Origin: Zooshikella harenae
Lineage (GTDB): Bacteria; Pseudomonadota; Gammaproteobacteria; Pseudomonadales; Zooshikellaceae
Length of the DNA: 64,000 nt
Direction: 5' to 3'
NCBI RefSeq assembly: GCF_018837975.1
Contig: NZ_JAGSOY010000017.1
Coordinates: 23,159-87,158, forward strand
The notes under the pieces are model-generated. The model ran no database searches. It saw only the letters and a list, made by a program, of their open reading frames with translations, and was not told the DNA's origin. Positions 29,396 to 38,808 of the stretch are shown here, piece after piece. Both the position numbers and the translations under genes were made by a program. Positions within the stretch are counted from its first letter, which is position 1. Each line of letters opens with the position of its first letter.

Positions 29396-30460
29396 TTAGT
29401 GAGTTGCAATGTCGTCGTGATTATCTTTTTGTAACTGGTTTAATTTTTTCAGAAAACGTTTAGCTCGATCAATGTGATTATGCAGTTCCTGATTTTTTGG
29501 CGTTAGTTGCAGTAATGGCTTCCATGTCGCAAGCGCTTGTTCTGGATACCCTGTGCTGTATAACTCAATGCCTTTTTGGGTTTGTGCCTGAACATAGTAT
29601 TGGGTTTGCTGCTTTAGTGCTTTTCGTTGTTTTTTAAGGTCAGGATCGTTAGACGCTATTTTCTCAATTTGGCTGAATAACGATTGGGCTAACAGAAAAT
29701 CCTGCCGCTGTAATGCTAGAGAAAAACGTTCCTGAAGTTTGCTCAATTGCTTGATATTATTAGCGGCATTTTTGTTTTGCTGATTCTCTTGTTGACGTTG
29801 TTCGGCTTGCTCTGCAAGAAGTTCAGCATGCAATGGTTTTACAGGGGCTCGTGCGGCAAGTGCCTCTTGTTGTTCTTGGGCTGCAATTTTGGCTAATTGC
29901 TTTTTAAGAGACGTTATTCGCTCTTCATCTGCTGTGTGATATGGCAGTTTACTTGCTAATTGCAGGCACTCCAGTCCTCGTTGAGATCGTTTTAAAGCTA
30001 CAGCATTGTCGGCACACTGTAGTAAAAAATAATACAGTTCTCCTTGATTTGCTTTGGCTGACTTGAGTTGTTGACGAATATGTAAATTGCTCGGATCAGC
30101 CTCTGCCATTTCTTCAAGTAAGTTAATTTCATCACTGAGTACAGTGGCTTGTAATAAATAAAGTCGATTTTGTAGCTTGGTGATATGGATATCACGTTGT
30201 GATCGTGTTTGTTCAAAAGCGGCTTGCAGTTTTTCATCATCAGGTTTGAGCATTAATGCCTGCTCATAACGTGTAAGTGCCGTATGCCACTTTTGGTTTG
30301 CTGCTGCTTTCTCTGCTTCTGCTGTTAAGGATTCAACGTTTTTGGTTGGATAGGGTGGTTTTTCTCTATAGGTGAGGAAAGCTTGAGGTAGTCGACACCC
30401 TGTAAGCTGTATACAGCATAATGCAACTAAGATAGAGAAGCGAAATGACGAGTATTTCAT
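29396..30460 (-). CDS. TPR/coiled-coil lipoprotein coupled to an adenylate cyclase
   Basis: A 354-residue protein with a lipobox (IQLTGC), an N-terminal TPR unit (AAANQKWHTALTRYEQALML), a long glutamine/alanine-rich helical middle (QEQQEALAARAPVKPLHAEL ...) and C-terminal TPR-like helices. Its ATG overlaps the cyclase stop (ATGA), so the two are co-translated. A role in envelope signalling to or from the cyclase is inference. Confidence 0.7.
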   Translation of the reverse strand: MKYSSFRFSILVALCCIQLTGCRLPQAFLTYREKPPYPTKNVESLTAEAEKAAANQKWHTALTRYEQALMLKPDDEKLQAAFEQTRSQRDIHITKLQNRLYLLQATVLSDEINLLEEMAEADPSNLHIRQQLKSAKANQGELYYFLLQCADNAVALKRSQRGLECLQLASKLPYHTADEERITSLKKQLAKIAAQEQQEALAARAPVKPLHAELLAEQAEQRQQENQQNKNAANNIKQLSKLQERFSLALQRQDFLLAQSLFSQIEKIASNDPDLKKQRKALKQQTQYYVQAQTQKGIELYSTGYPEQALATWKPLLQLTPKNQELHNHIDRAKRFLKKLNQLQKDNHDDIATH

Positions 30461-31983
30461 TGGTCTTGCGCCTCGTGGAGAATCTTTTTGACTAATTCTC
30501 GCATTGTCTCGTGATATTCACCTGTGAGATTAGTCACGCGAAAGGCTTCTATTTCCATTGCTTTGCCTTTAAGCGATAAGGTGCCATGGTGTTGTACACA
30601 AATCTTGTTTTTTACCGTTGGGTGCTCATAGATGCTAGAGGGGATAATAATTTGTCCTGAGCCTGCTTTGTCTGCTAAACGGGAAGCTAAATTAACTGCA
30701 TCGCCAATAACAGTGTATTCCAAGCGTTCATTGGCGCCTAAGAGACCCGCTAGCATTAAACCACAGTTCATTCCTATCCTCACATTGACAGGGAATAGAC
30801 CATTTGCTTGTCGTTTTTTATTGACAACGCGAATTAATTTTTGTACGGCAACAGCATAAGCAATAGCGTTTAATCGATGGTCGTCATCTGGTGTTGGTGT
30901 ACCAAATACAACCATTGCACAGTCACCAATAAATTTATCTACAATACCTGAAAAAGCCGTGCTGCATTCATAAAAATAACTAAAATACTCGTTCAGCATG
31001 GCTGCAACGTCTTTTGGTGACATGTTTTCTGATAAGCTGGTGAAACCTACAATATCTACAAAGACAACAGTGGCTTCGACTTGTTGTCCTCCACCAATGG
31101 TGACTTCATCCATTTTTTCCAAAAGCTGTGTGGCCACACTTTTAGATACAAAGCGTGAAAAAATAGACTCAATCTGTGAACGTTCACCAAAGCCTTTTGC
31201 TAATGTTTTCATGCTGGCGGCGAGATAGCTAAGCTCATCCTGAGATAAGGAGACGTTTTTTTCTTCATTACCATGGTTGAGTGCTGCAGAGGCTGCATTC
31301 ATAAGGCTGTGAATGGGTCTAGATAGACGGCGCCCCATAACGATAGCAATAAAGCTCATCAGTAATGACAGGATTACTGTTGTGAGGATAATTCCTTTGA
31401 CGGAACTGCGTACAACTTCAAACATGCGCACTTGGCTAAAACTAACCATTGCGTATCCTGCAACAACATCTTGGAACTGGATGGAGCTAACAAAAGCAAC
31501 CATTTCGGCTTTTTCAGAATAACTTCCAGGTTTTTTCCATTCGATGCGAAATGTGTGATTAGGTAACCGGTTTTCTTCAATGAGTAATTCGTTGACAGTT
31601 GCTTGTGGAATATAACCTTGGGCAACCATGAGTTCGCCATTATTGGTGTAAATTGCCACACCTTTTATATCTGACTCATTGGAGAGATTGTTGGTTAAAA
31701 CCTTTAGTCCAACTAAATCATCAGTAAATAGGGGCTCTTGGGCTGCGGCAGCAAGCTGATTAACGATAGTGGTACCAAAATCATCTACTTGCTCTCTCAT
31801 TAGGCGGTATTGATTTGTTGTGATCACTGTACCCATGATGGCCATACCTACGGTCATTGTGAGGGTAAGGATAAAAGCAAGCTTGTAGGCAATGGGTAAA
31901 CGTATACTTTGCCAGACGGAAGGGGTCTGTGATAAGGACGATGGAGTTGACGTATTAATCGCGTTTGACAATGTATGGCCCAA
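30457..31983 (-). CDS. Membrane adenylate cyclase, class III, with extracytoplasmic sensor and HAMP
   Basis: About 508 residues: membrane helix (33-56), extracytoplasmic sensor-like domain (57-193), second helix (195-217), HAMP (218-270), and a class III cyclase domain (300-480). Catalytic residues are complete: metal aspartates D310 and D354, adenine-selecting K350 and D428, and N431/R435 of the transition state (NLASR). K and D at the specificity positions support cAMP rather than cGMP. The only in-frame start before the first helix is TTG 31983 (or a TTG four codons later), so the N-terminus is uncertain. Its gene is upstream of the TPR lipoprotein. Confidence 0.85.
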   Translation of the reverse strand: MGHTLSNAINTSTPSSLSQTPSVWQSIRLPIAYKLAFILTLTMTVGMAIMGTVITTNQYRLMREQVDDFGTTIVNQLAAAAQEPLFTDDLVGLKVLTNNLSNESDIKGVAIYTNNGELMVAQGYIPQATVNELLIEENRLPNHTFRIEWKKPGSYSEKAEMVAFVSSIQFQDVVAGYAMVSFSQVRMFEVVRSSVKGIILTTVILSLLMSFIAIVMGRRLSRPIHSLMNAASAALNHGNEEKNVSLSQDELSYLAASMKTLAKGFGERSQIESIFSRFVSKSVATQLLEKMDEVTIGGGQQVEATVVFVDIVGFTSLSENMSPKDVAAMLNEYFSYFYECSTAFSGIVDKFIGDCAMVVFGTPTPDDDHRLNAIAYAVAVQKLIRVVNKKRQANGLFPVNVRIGMNCGLMLAGLLGANERLEYTVIGDAVNLASRLADKAGSGQIIIPSSIYEHPTVKNKICVQHHGTLSLKGKAMEIEAFRVTNLTGEYHETMRELVKKILHEAQDQ

Positions 31984-32743
31984 ATAGCAAATGAGTTATA
32001 CCTAATTTTGACTAATGTCTATTTAGTTGTATCTAGTGTATTGGCTCATAGTTTGATGATACGTGTTGTATTAAGCAGTAAAATAAGACAGCTTATCAAT
32101 TATGTATTGCTTTGTTTTGGATAAGTACTCCTCAGAAATAATTTGTTTGATCATAATTTAAACATGTAATGCTTGCGATAAGTTATCACAGTTTGAGTGA
32201 GTAATACGCTCTTTTTACTGCGTTGCAGCTTACATTGATGTAGATAATGTAAGTCATTAAGATACCTCACTAAAAGACAATGCAGGAAACCTGTATGCTA
32301 TATAAGATTTATCTTAATCAAAAGAATAGCCATCAAATAATGACAATTATTAGTAATTTTGTGGAGCGTATTATACCAGTTTACTATGTGGCATCTTGCT
32401 AAATAATTTTGTTCTACGTCTCATTTTGATTAAGAGCAAGTTCTAATATGCGGTGTAATTTATGAGCCGTGTTATATCAAAAGCCTCTTACTTGTTGGGA
32501 GTTAAAACACTCCTTAAGTTTAGGCTTTATGTGAAAGTAGCTGTGGCATCATACAGCTGATACTTTGAGTCTATAGATAAGAATAAGTTAGATTTATATT
32601 CACCATTTTTAATATCAATGGGAATACGCAGTCAAATAGGTTTGAATTCGGTATAATGAGAGCGCTGTACTTATCCAGTCGCAGCAATCTCAACGCGTGA
32701 AGCTATAAACATACTAAAAGCACCTTAGAGAGCCGAAGCAGTT
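31984..32743. promoter_or_regulatory. Long divergent intergenic region upstream of mqo and the cyclase
   Basis: 760 bases without a credible gene. It holds a TATAAT hexamer at 32652-32657, a likely -10 box for mqo giving an 80-base leader, though no good -35 box is at the right spacing. At 32336-32354 there is a 14/19 match to the Fur box (AATAATGACAATTATTAGT). No RNA gene recognised. Confidence 0.4.
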
Positions 32744-34078
32744 ATGACTGTACATACCCATGATGTATTGATCGTTGGCGGTGGCGTATCCAGTACCGCA
32801 CTCCTCTATGAACTCGCAAAATTTACTAACCTCAAGTCTATTTGTTTAGTTGAAAAGTACTATGACTTGGCTCAGGTGAGCTCCAAAGGTAGTAATAACA
32901 GTCAGACAATCCATTGCGGCGATATTGAAACCAACTACTCCTTGGAAAAGGCTCTTGTTGTCAAGCGTGCTGCAGATATGCTTAGAACATACGCCTTGCA
33001 ATTGCCAAAAGAAGAATATGAGCAAATTGTGTTCAAATACCCCAAAATGGTACTGGGGGTTGGTGCAAAGGAGAGTCAGTTTCTTCGAGAACGTTTTGAG
33101 GTATTTAAGCAACATTTTCCCAGTATGGAGTTGTTTGAGAAAAGCGATATCGCCAAAGTCGAACCGAATGTCGTTAATCTCAACGGTCGCGAACGGCCAG
33201 AAGAGCTGGCAGCACTAGGTGCTGTAGATGAGTACACAGCGGTAGATTTTGCTGCACTCGCTCGCTCTTTTGTGGCACAGGCAAAGCAGGTTCAAGACAA
33301 GTCCATCGATATTTGCTTAGGTACAAAAGTTGAGGACATTCGTCAAGATGGGGAACGGTTTAGAGTAGTAACAGATAAAGGTGACTATTTTGCTAAATTT
33401 GTTGTTGTATCTGCTTGTGGACATAGCTTGCTCTATGCTCAGAAAATGGGCTATGGCTTAAATTTTTCTTGTATGCCTATGGCGGGGAGCTTTTACTTCA
33501 CTCCTAAAGTATTAAATGGAAAAGTTTATACTGTTCAAAATGATAAACTTCCTTTTGCCGCTATTCATGGCGATCCTGATGTATTGGTAGATGGCAAAAC
33601 CCGGTTTGGACCTACAGCACTATTATTGCCGATGCTGGAGCGTTATAACCCCGGAACTATTTTAGACTTTTTAAAAGTACTTCGATTAGATAGTGCTGTC
33701 GTTAAGGTATTTTGGGATTTATTAAAGGTACCTGATATTCGTAATTACATTTTTAAGAATATGTTATTTGAAGTACCTTATGTCCGACGTCGTTTATTCT
33801 TAAAAGATGCCCAAAAAATTATTCCTTCTTTGACATTAGCTGATATTTCTTTTGCGAAAGGATTTGGTGGTGTAAGGCCACAATTAATTGATAAAGAGAA
33901 AAAACAGCTATTAATGGGCGAGGCCAAAATTAAAGAAAAAGGTATTATCTTTAACATGACACCCTCTCCAGGAGGGACCAGTTGTTTGGATAATGCGGAG
34001 AAAGACTTGCGGTCAATTGTTGACTATTTAGGCTGTGAGTTTGATGAAAATAAATTTAAAGAGACATTGTTTGCGTGA
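32744..34078 (+). CDS. mqo: Malate:quinone oxidoreductase, short form
   Basis: A 444-residue FAD-dependent membrane-associated dehydrogenase. It opens with DVLIVGGGVSSTALLYELA and continues with AQVSSKGSNNSQTIHCGDIE, which is the Mqo signature region. Length is near 450 residues, as in the Helicobacter/Campylobacter type, rather than the longer E. coli type of about 550. It oxidises malate to oxaloacetate and passes electrons to quinone, bypassing NAD-dependent malate dehydrogenase. It is followed by a strong terminator and stands alone. Confidence 0.85.
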   Translation: MTVHTHDVLIVGGGVSSTALLYELAKFTNLKSICLVEKYYDLAQVSSKGSNNSQTIHCGDIETNYSLEKALVVKRAADMLRTYALQLPKEEYEQIVFKYPKMVLGVGAKESQFLRERFEVFKQHFPSMELFEKSDIAKVEPNVVNLNGRERPEELAALGAVDEYTAVDFAALARSFVAQAKQVQDKSIDICLGTKVEDIRQDGERFRVVTDKGDYFAKFVVVSACGHSLLYAQKMGYGLNFSCMPMAGSFYFTPKVLNGKVYTVQNDKLPFAAIHGDPDVLVDGKTRFGPTALLLPMLERYNPGTILDFLKVLRLDSAVVKVFWDLLKVPDIRNYIFKNMLFEVPYVRRRLFLKDAQKIIPSLTLADISFAKGFGGVRPQLIDKEKKQLLMGEAKIKEKGIIFNMTPSPGGTSCLDNAEKDLRSIVDYLGCEFDENKFKETLFA

Positions 34079-34091
34079 TTGTTTTTTAATC

Positions 34092-34113
34092 AGGCCCTTT
34101 AAGGGCCTTTTTT
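34092..34113 (+). terminator. Rho-independent terminator of mqo
   Basis: GC-rich stem AGGCCC / GGGCCT with a TTTAA loop followed by five further T, 13 bases after the mqo stop. Confidence 0.9.
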
Positions 34114-34312
34114 GTGCACTAATTTAGATCGTGCTGCACCTTTATTGTGCGCATTTGATAATCTACTTGTTAATTTTTTTGTGTATTAATAGGCTATTTT
34201 TCATACGAATAGAAAACTAGTTAGTGTTGAGTAATCTTAAATACACTATTGCTGCTGATAGCACACAAATCTTTTTAATGGCATAAGCTATTATTTAATA
34301 GATTAAGCAAAC

Positions 34313-34329
34313 TTGGCACTTTTTATGCT
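34313..34329 (+). promoter_or_regulatory. Possible sigma-54 promoter
   Basis: TTGGCACTTTTTATGCT has GG and GC dinucleotides exactly 10 bases apart, with TGGCAC perfect and one mismatch in TTGC (ATGC). It overlaps a 10-bp inverted repeat (CACTTTTTAT / ATAAAAAGTG), and lies about 700 bases before oppA with a terminator in between. Chance occurrence is quite possible. Confidence 0.3.
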
Positions 34330-34370
34330 GGATATAAAAAGTGTTAACTCCTTCCAAATTGTTATTTTTC

Positions 34371-34397
34371 AGCAGTGACTTGTTCACTGCTTTTTTA
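34371..34397 (+). terminator. Orphan rho-independent terminator
   Basis: Perfect 8-bp stem AGCAGTGA / TCACTGCT with a 5-base loop followed by six T, A and three more T. It is about 260 bases beyond the mqo terminator and no open frame precedes it, so it may end a small RNA transcribed from 34114-34370. Confidence 0.75.
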
Positions 34398-35031
34398 TTT
34401 GTGTTCTCTAAATTAGGCTTTATTGAAGTTAAGGTTGACAGCGCGCTAATAAAGTAAAATTTATATTTCTAGTAATATTTTAGCGCTGTATTTTTTACTC
34501 ATTCTATAGGAAAAACAGCCTTTAATCAGTAGGGCGAGCTATCTTCACAGATACCTTCAGTAAAGGATTATATTAGAAATATCTTTATTTTGGCGTCTTA
34601 TAGCTCACTTGCCTTTAGTAAACTTAGTTTGCTGACTGTATAATAATTATCTAGAATGTAACAGATTGTTTATTTTGAGTGTATTTTATTTTATAAAAAG
34701 AGATTAATAGGTTGTGTACCAATGAGCACTCAGGGGAAGGGGACTTACTCTGAAGCTTGTACCCTTTGCTAGTCATTTTTAGAGGGTGTGTTTAGATCTT
34801 GTTGCCAGTGTACTGTTATCCAGTCACTCAGGAAGTAGTCAGTGGAATTACTACATTACTTTTTTGGCACAGTCAGCACTTTTTAAATTAGTTGAAAGCT
34901 GCTGTCACTTATTGTGCAGAAGCTTGGCCCGCTAATAATGACTCTCTATGGGTATTGCGTAGTAAACGCCAAAATAATGAAAACATAATGAAAAGTTGAT
35001 TGCGTTTGTTTTGCCAATAGGAGTCTTGACT
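34398..35031. promoter_or_regulatory. Long upstream region of oppA
   Basis: 634 AT-rich bases with no credible gene. It presumably contains the opp operon promoter and a leader; the ribosome site AGGAG at 35019-35023 belongs to oppA. I see no clear sigma-70 pair or riboswitch motif. Confidence 0.4.
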
Positions 35032-36648
35032 ATGATACTAAAAAAGATCTCACATGCTGTGTGTATGTCCTTTCTATGTATAGGCATTGCCACACATGCT
35101 GCTGTTGTACCAGAAGGAGTAAAGCTGGATAAAGAACAACGCCTCATTCGGGGCAATGGTTCAGAGCCTGCCTCTATAGACCCTCAAAAGATTGAAGGAA
35201 CACCTGGTTCAGCCATAGCGCGCGATTTGTTTGAGGGGCTTGTTTCTAATGCCCAGGATGGCAGTGTAATACCTGGTGTTGCTGAACGCTGGGATGTTAG
35301 CAAAGATAAGATGGTTTATACCTTCCACTTGCGTAAAGATGCTCACTGGTCAAACGGAGACCCAGTCACTGCTGAAGATTTTGTATATGCCTTTCAACGT
35401 GGTGTCGATCCTAAATTAGCGTCTAATTATGCTTGGTACTTTGAGCTTGCGGCAATTAAAAATGCAGGCGCTATTATCAATGGTAAAGAAGATAGATCTA
35501 AATTAGGTGTTAAAGCTGTTGATGGTCATACTTTCCAAGTTACACTGGAGAAACCTTTACCTTATTTCGTTAAGATGATGGTGCATACAACCACATACCC
35601 AGTACCCAAAAAAGTGGTTGAAAAACTTGGTAGTCAGTGGACTCGTCCTGGCAAAATGGTATCCAACGGTGCGTTTAAATTAAAGAGCTGGGTTGTTAAT
35701 GAAAAAATTGTTTTAGAGCGTAACGCTGAATACTGGGACAACAAGCACACCGTCTTAAATGAAGTTGTCTTTTTACCGATTCAAGAGCGGAATGCTGAGC
35801 TTGATCGTTATCGTGCTAATGAAGTGTATCTGACCTATGAGCGGTTACCCATAGAGCAGTTTAAGCGTATTAAAAAAGAAATGGCTGACGAATTACACAT
35901 CACTAGTCAGGCATCAACTTACTACTACAGTTTTTACACACGTAAAAAGCCATTTGATGATGTAAAAGTAAGAAAAGCTTTATCATTAGCAATTAATCGA
36001 GAAGTAATTACTGACAAAATATTAGGTATGGGACAGTTACCAACCTTTAATTTAACCCCAGCAAATATTGATGGGTTTAAAGCACCTGAGAATAACATTG
36101 CTAAGCTATCTCAGAAAGAACGCAATGAAATGGCGAAAAAGTTATTAGCTGAGGCAGGATACTCAAAAGACAAGCCTTTATCTTTTACGCTGCTATACAA
36201 TACAGATGACAATCATAAAAAGATTGCAGTCGCAATTGCTTCCATGTGGAAAAAAACGTTAGGCGCTAAAGTTTCACTCGAAAATCAAGAGTGGAAAACA
36301 TACCTTGATAATAAGCGTTTAGGTAATTTCCAAGTAGCAAGAGCTGGTTGGAATGGTGACTATAATGAAGCATCAACCATGCTTGATTTGATGACATCAA
36401 AGAACAGCTTGAATGATCCAAAGTATAACAATCCTGAGTATGACCAGTTGCTTGTTAATGCCGTTAAAGCTGAAAATCCTGGTGAGTTTTACTTGAAAGC
36501 AGAGCAACTGCTTGCCCGTGATGTGCCTATTGCACCCATTTATCATGATGTGACAGCCCGTCTTGTTAAGCCGTTTGTTGGTGGTTACCACAATCAGGAC
36601 CCACTGAATAATATTTACTCAAAAGATTATTACATCATCAAACATTAA
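35032..36648 (+). CDS. oppA: Oligopeptide ABC transporter, periplasmic binding protein
   Basis: 538 residues from ATG 35032 (MILKKISHAVCMSFLCIGIA signal peptide; AGGAG 8 bases upstream). An ATG at 34996 is in frame but has no ribosome site and lengthens the leader. SBP_bac_5 features: LIRGNGSEPASIDPQKIEG, LFEGLVSNAQDGSVIPGVAERWDV (split here by the limit of quoting), and FNLTPANIDGF near the hinge. It captures peptides for the OppBCDF transporter. A 217-base gap to oppB is usual where the binding protein is made in excess. Confidence 0.93.
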   Translation: MILKKISHAVCMSFLCIGIATHAAVVPEGVKLDKEQRLIRGNGSEPASIDPQKIEGTPGSAIARDLFEGLVSNAQDGSVIPGVAERWDVSKDKMVYTFHLRKDAHWSNGDPVTAEDFVYAFQRGVDPKLASNYAWYFELAAIKNAGAIINGKEDRSKLGVKAVDGHTFQVTLEKPLPYFVKMMVHTTTYPVPKKVVEKLGSQWTRPGKMVSNGAFKLKSWVVNEKIVLERNAEYWDNKHTVLNEVVFLPIQERNAELDRYRANEVYLTYERLPIEQFKRIKKEMADELHITSQASTYYYSFYTRKKPFDDVKVRKALSLAINREVITDKILGMGQLPTFNLTPANIDGFKAPENNIAKLSQKERNEMAKKLLAEAGYSKDKPLSFTLLYNTDDNHKKIAVAIASMWKKTLGAKVSLENQEWKTYLDNKRLGNFQVARAGWNGDYNEASTMLDLMTSKNSLNDPKYNNPEYDQLLVNAVKAENPGEFYLKAEQLLARDVPIAPIYHDVTARLVKPFVGGYHNQDPLNNIYSKDYYIIKH

Positions 36649-36865
36649 CAATACAAAGCATATCTATAGCGAGTATATACAAGGAGAGTAACCTGTGATA
36701 TTAGCTCGATAATTAATAGTACAAACTATTTGTTATTGAGCTGATTTATTGGTTATAAGTCTTAAAAAATCGTTATAGCTAAAAGCGCTGGCTCTGATTT
36801 TTATTTAATAATTAAATATATTATGAATAAAAACTAGTCGGCAATTGCTACGGCGGGATCAGTTT

Positions 36866-37789
36866 ATGTTAAAGCTAATTATGCGCAGACTTGTTATTGC
36901 TGTGCCCACCTTATTAATTTTGATTGCCATTTCTTTTTTTCTGATGCATTCTGCACCAGGAAGCCCATTTACCTCCGAACGAGCACTCCCAGCTGAAGTG
37001 CTTGCCAATATCGAAGCAAAATATCATTTAAATGAACCTGTTTGGAAACAGTTTTTTATTTATCTTGGTAATTTACTACAAGGAGATCTAGGTCCTTCTT
37101 TTAAATATAAGGATTATACTGTTAATGAATTGTTGGCTCAGGCATTTCCTGTTTCAGCCAAATTAGGCATTGCTTCTTTTGTTGTTGCAGTATTGTTTGG
37201 CGTGACATTTGGTGTGGTGGCAGCGATAAGACAAAATACGTGGATTGACTATACCAGTATGACCGTTGCGATGACGGGAGTCGTTATTCCTAACTTTGTA
37301 TTGGCTCCGCTTATGGTGTTGATATTCGCCATTATGTACCGATGGCTTCCAGCGGGTGGCTGGAACGATGGTCAGTTTAAATACATGATCTTACCTGTTA
37401 TTGCAATGGCAACGCACTACATTGCGGCTATCGCACGTATAACTCGGGGGAGTATGATTGAGGTCTTAAATAGTAATTATATCCGTACAGCTCGAGCAAA
37501 AGGCTTACCAGGTGGATATATTATTTTCCGTCATGCATTACGTCCAACGTTGCTGCCTGTCGTATCTTATTTAGGTCCTGCTTTTGTCGGTATTATTACT
37601 GGATCAGTTGTCATAGAAACCATCTTTAATATTGGTGGTGTTGGTCAGCTGTTTGTGAATGGTGCGCTAAATCGTGATTACTCAATGGTAATGGGACTAA
37701 CCATTTTAATCGGTGTTTTAACAATTAGTTTTAATGCAATTGTCGATATTTTGTATGGGCTTATCGACCCTAAAATTCGTTATGCATAG
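36866..37789 (+). CDS. oppB: Oligopeptide ABC transporter, permease OppB
   Basis: About 307 residues from ATG 36866 with GGGA 7 bases upstream; an upstream TTG at 36845 is not favoured. Six membrane helices, the N-terminal motif FFLMHSAPGSPF, and the EAA loop (NSNYIRTARAKGLPGGYIIF) that contacts the ATPases. Forms the membrane pore with OppC. Confidence 0.93.
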   Translation: MLKLIMRRLVIAVPTLLILIAISFFLMHSAPGSPFTSERALPAEVLANIEAKYHLNEPVWKQFFIYLGNLLQGDLGPSFKYKDYTVNELLAQAFPVSAKLGIASFVVAVLFGVTFGVVAAIRQNTWIDYTSMTVAMTGVVIPNFVLAPLMVLIFAIMYRWLPAGGWNDGQFKYMILPVIAMATHYIAAIARITRGSMIEVLNSNYIRTARAKGLPGGYIIFRHALRPTLLPVVSYLGPAFVGIITGSVVIETIFNIGGVGQLFVNGALNRDYSMVMGLTILIGVLTISFNAIVDILYGLIDPKIRYA

Positions 37790-37887
37790 AACAGAGTGTC
37801 TTCACTGATACAGTTTCAAAATAAAATAATGTATCTGTCATCAGTGAAAGACAAAAAAATAATGCCGGTGAGAGAAGAGATAAACAC

Positions 37888-38796
37888 ATGTTGACGCTAA
37901 CCAAAAAAATCAATGTACTGGATAATCTGGTAGAAGCTTCTGAGGTTAAAGGGCGAAGTTTATGGCAGGATGCCTGGATACGCTTTATTAGAAATAAAGC
38001 CGCCATATCAAGCTTAGTTTTACTGTTATTAATTACGATAATGACATTTATTGGTCCCAGTATCAGTGAGTATGTCTATGATGATACCGACTGGGGGGCT
38101 ATGGATGTTGCACCATCAATGGATAATGGACATTACTTTGGCACAGATAGTTTAGGTAGAGATATATTTGTACGCACGATGATGGGTGGACAAATATCGA
38201 TGCTAGTCGGTGTCTCTGGTGCATTAGTGGCTGTTATATTTGGTACACTTTATGGTGCTATTTCAGGTTTTTTGGGGGGGAGAGTCGATAATTTAATGAT
38301 GCGTACCCTTGAAGTACTGAATTCATTTCCTTTTATGTTTTTTGTCATTTTATTAGTAACATTTTTTGGGCGAGATATTTTACTCATTTTTGTGGCGATA
38401 GGCATGGTGTCGTGGTTGGATATGGCCAGGATAGTGCGTGGGCAAACATTAAGTATGAAAAATAAAGAATTTATTGAGGCTGCTCATGCTTGTGGTGTGC
38501 GCACCAATAAAATAATTACACGGCATATTGTTCCTAATGTGTTAGGTGTGGTGGTTGTTTATGCCACTTTGTTAGTACCAAGCATGATTTTATTTGAGTC
38601 TTTCTTGAGCTTTTTAGGATTAGGCATACAAGAACCCCAAACGAGTTGGGGGGCCCTCATATCTGAAGGACGTAAAACCATGGATTTATACCCATGGCAG
38701 TTATTGTTTCCTGCTGGATTTCTAGTAGTGACACTATTTTGTTTTAACTTTATTGGTGATGGTTTGCGTGATGCATTAGACCCCAAAGACCGCTAG
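37888..38796 (+). CDS. oppC: Oligopeptide ABC transporter, permease OppC
   Basis: A 302-residue permease with the OppC/DppC N-terminal domain (GRSLWQDAWIRFIRNKAA), the motif GTDSLGRDIFVRTMMGG, and the EAA loop (KEFIEAAHACGVRTNKIITR). A run of seven G (38274-38280) lies in the reading frame near residue 130. It ends 12 bases before oppD. Confidence 0.93.
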   Translation: MLTLTKKINVLDNLVEASEVKGRSLWQDAWIRFIRNKAAISSLVLLLLITIMTFIGPSISEYVYDDTDWGAMDVAPSMDNGHYFGTDSLGRDIFVRTMMGGQISMLVGVSGALVAVIFGTLYGAISGFLGGRVDNLMMRTLEVLNSFPFMFFVILLVTFFGRDILLIFVAIGMVSWLDMARIVRGQTLSMKNKEFIEAAHACGVRTNKIITRHIVPNVLGVVVVYATLLVPSMILFESFLSFLGLGIQEPQTSWGALISEGRKTMDLYPWQLLFPAGFLVVTLFCFNFIGDGLRDALDPKDR

Positions 38797-38808
38797 GGAG
38801 AAGATAGT

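Noticed and set aside
34932..35156. Minus-strand frame over the oppA start
   Set aside because: Overlaps the oppA signal peptide and ribosome site; no independent support.
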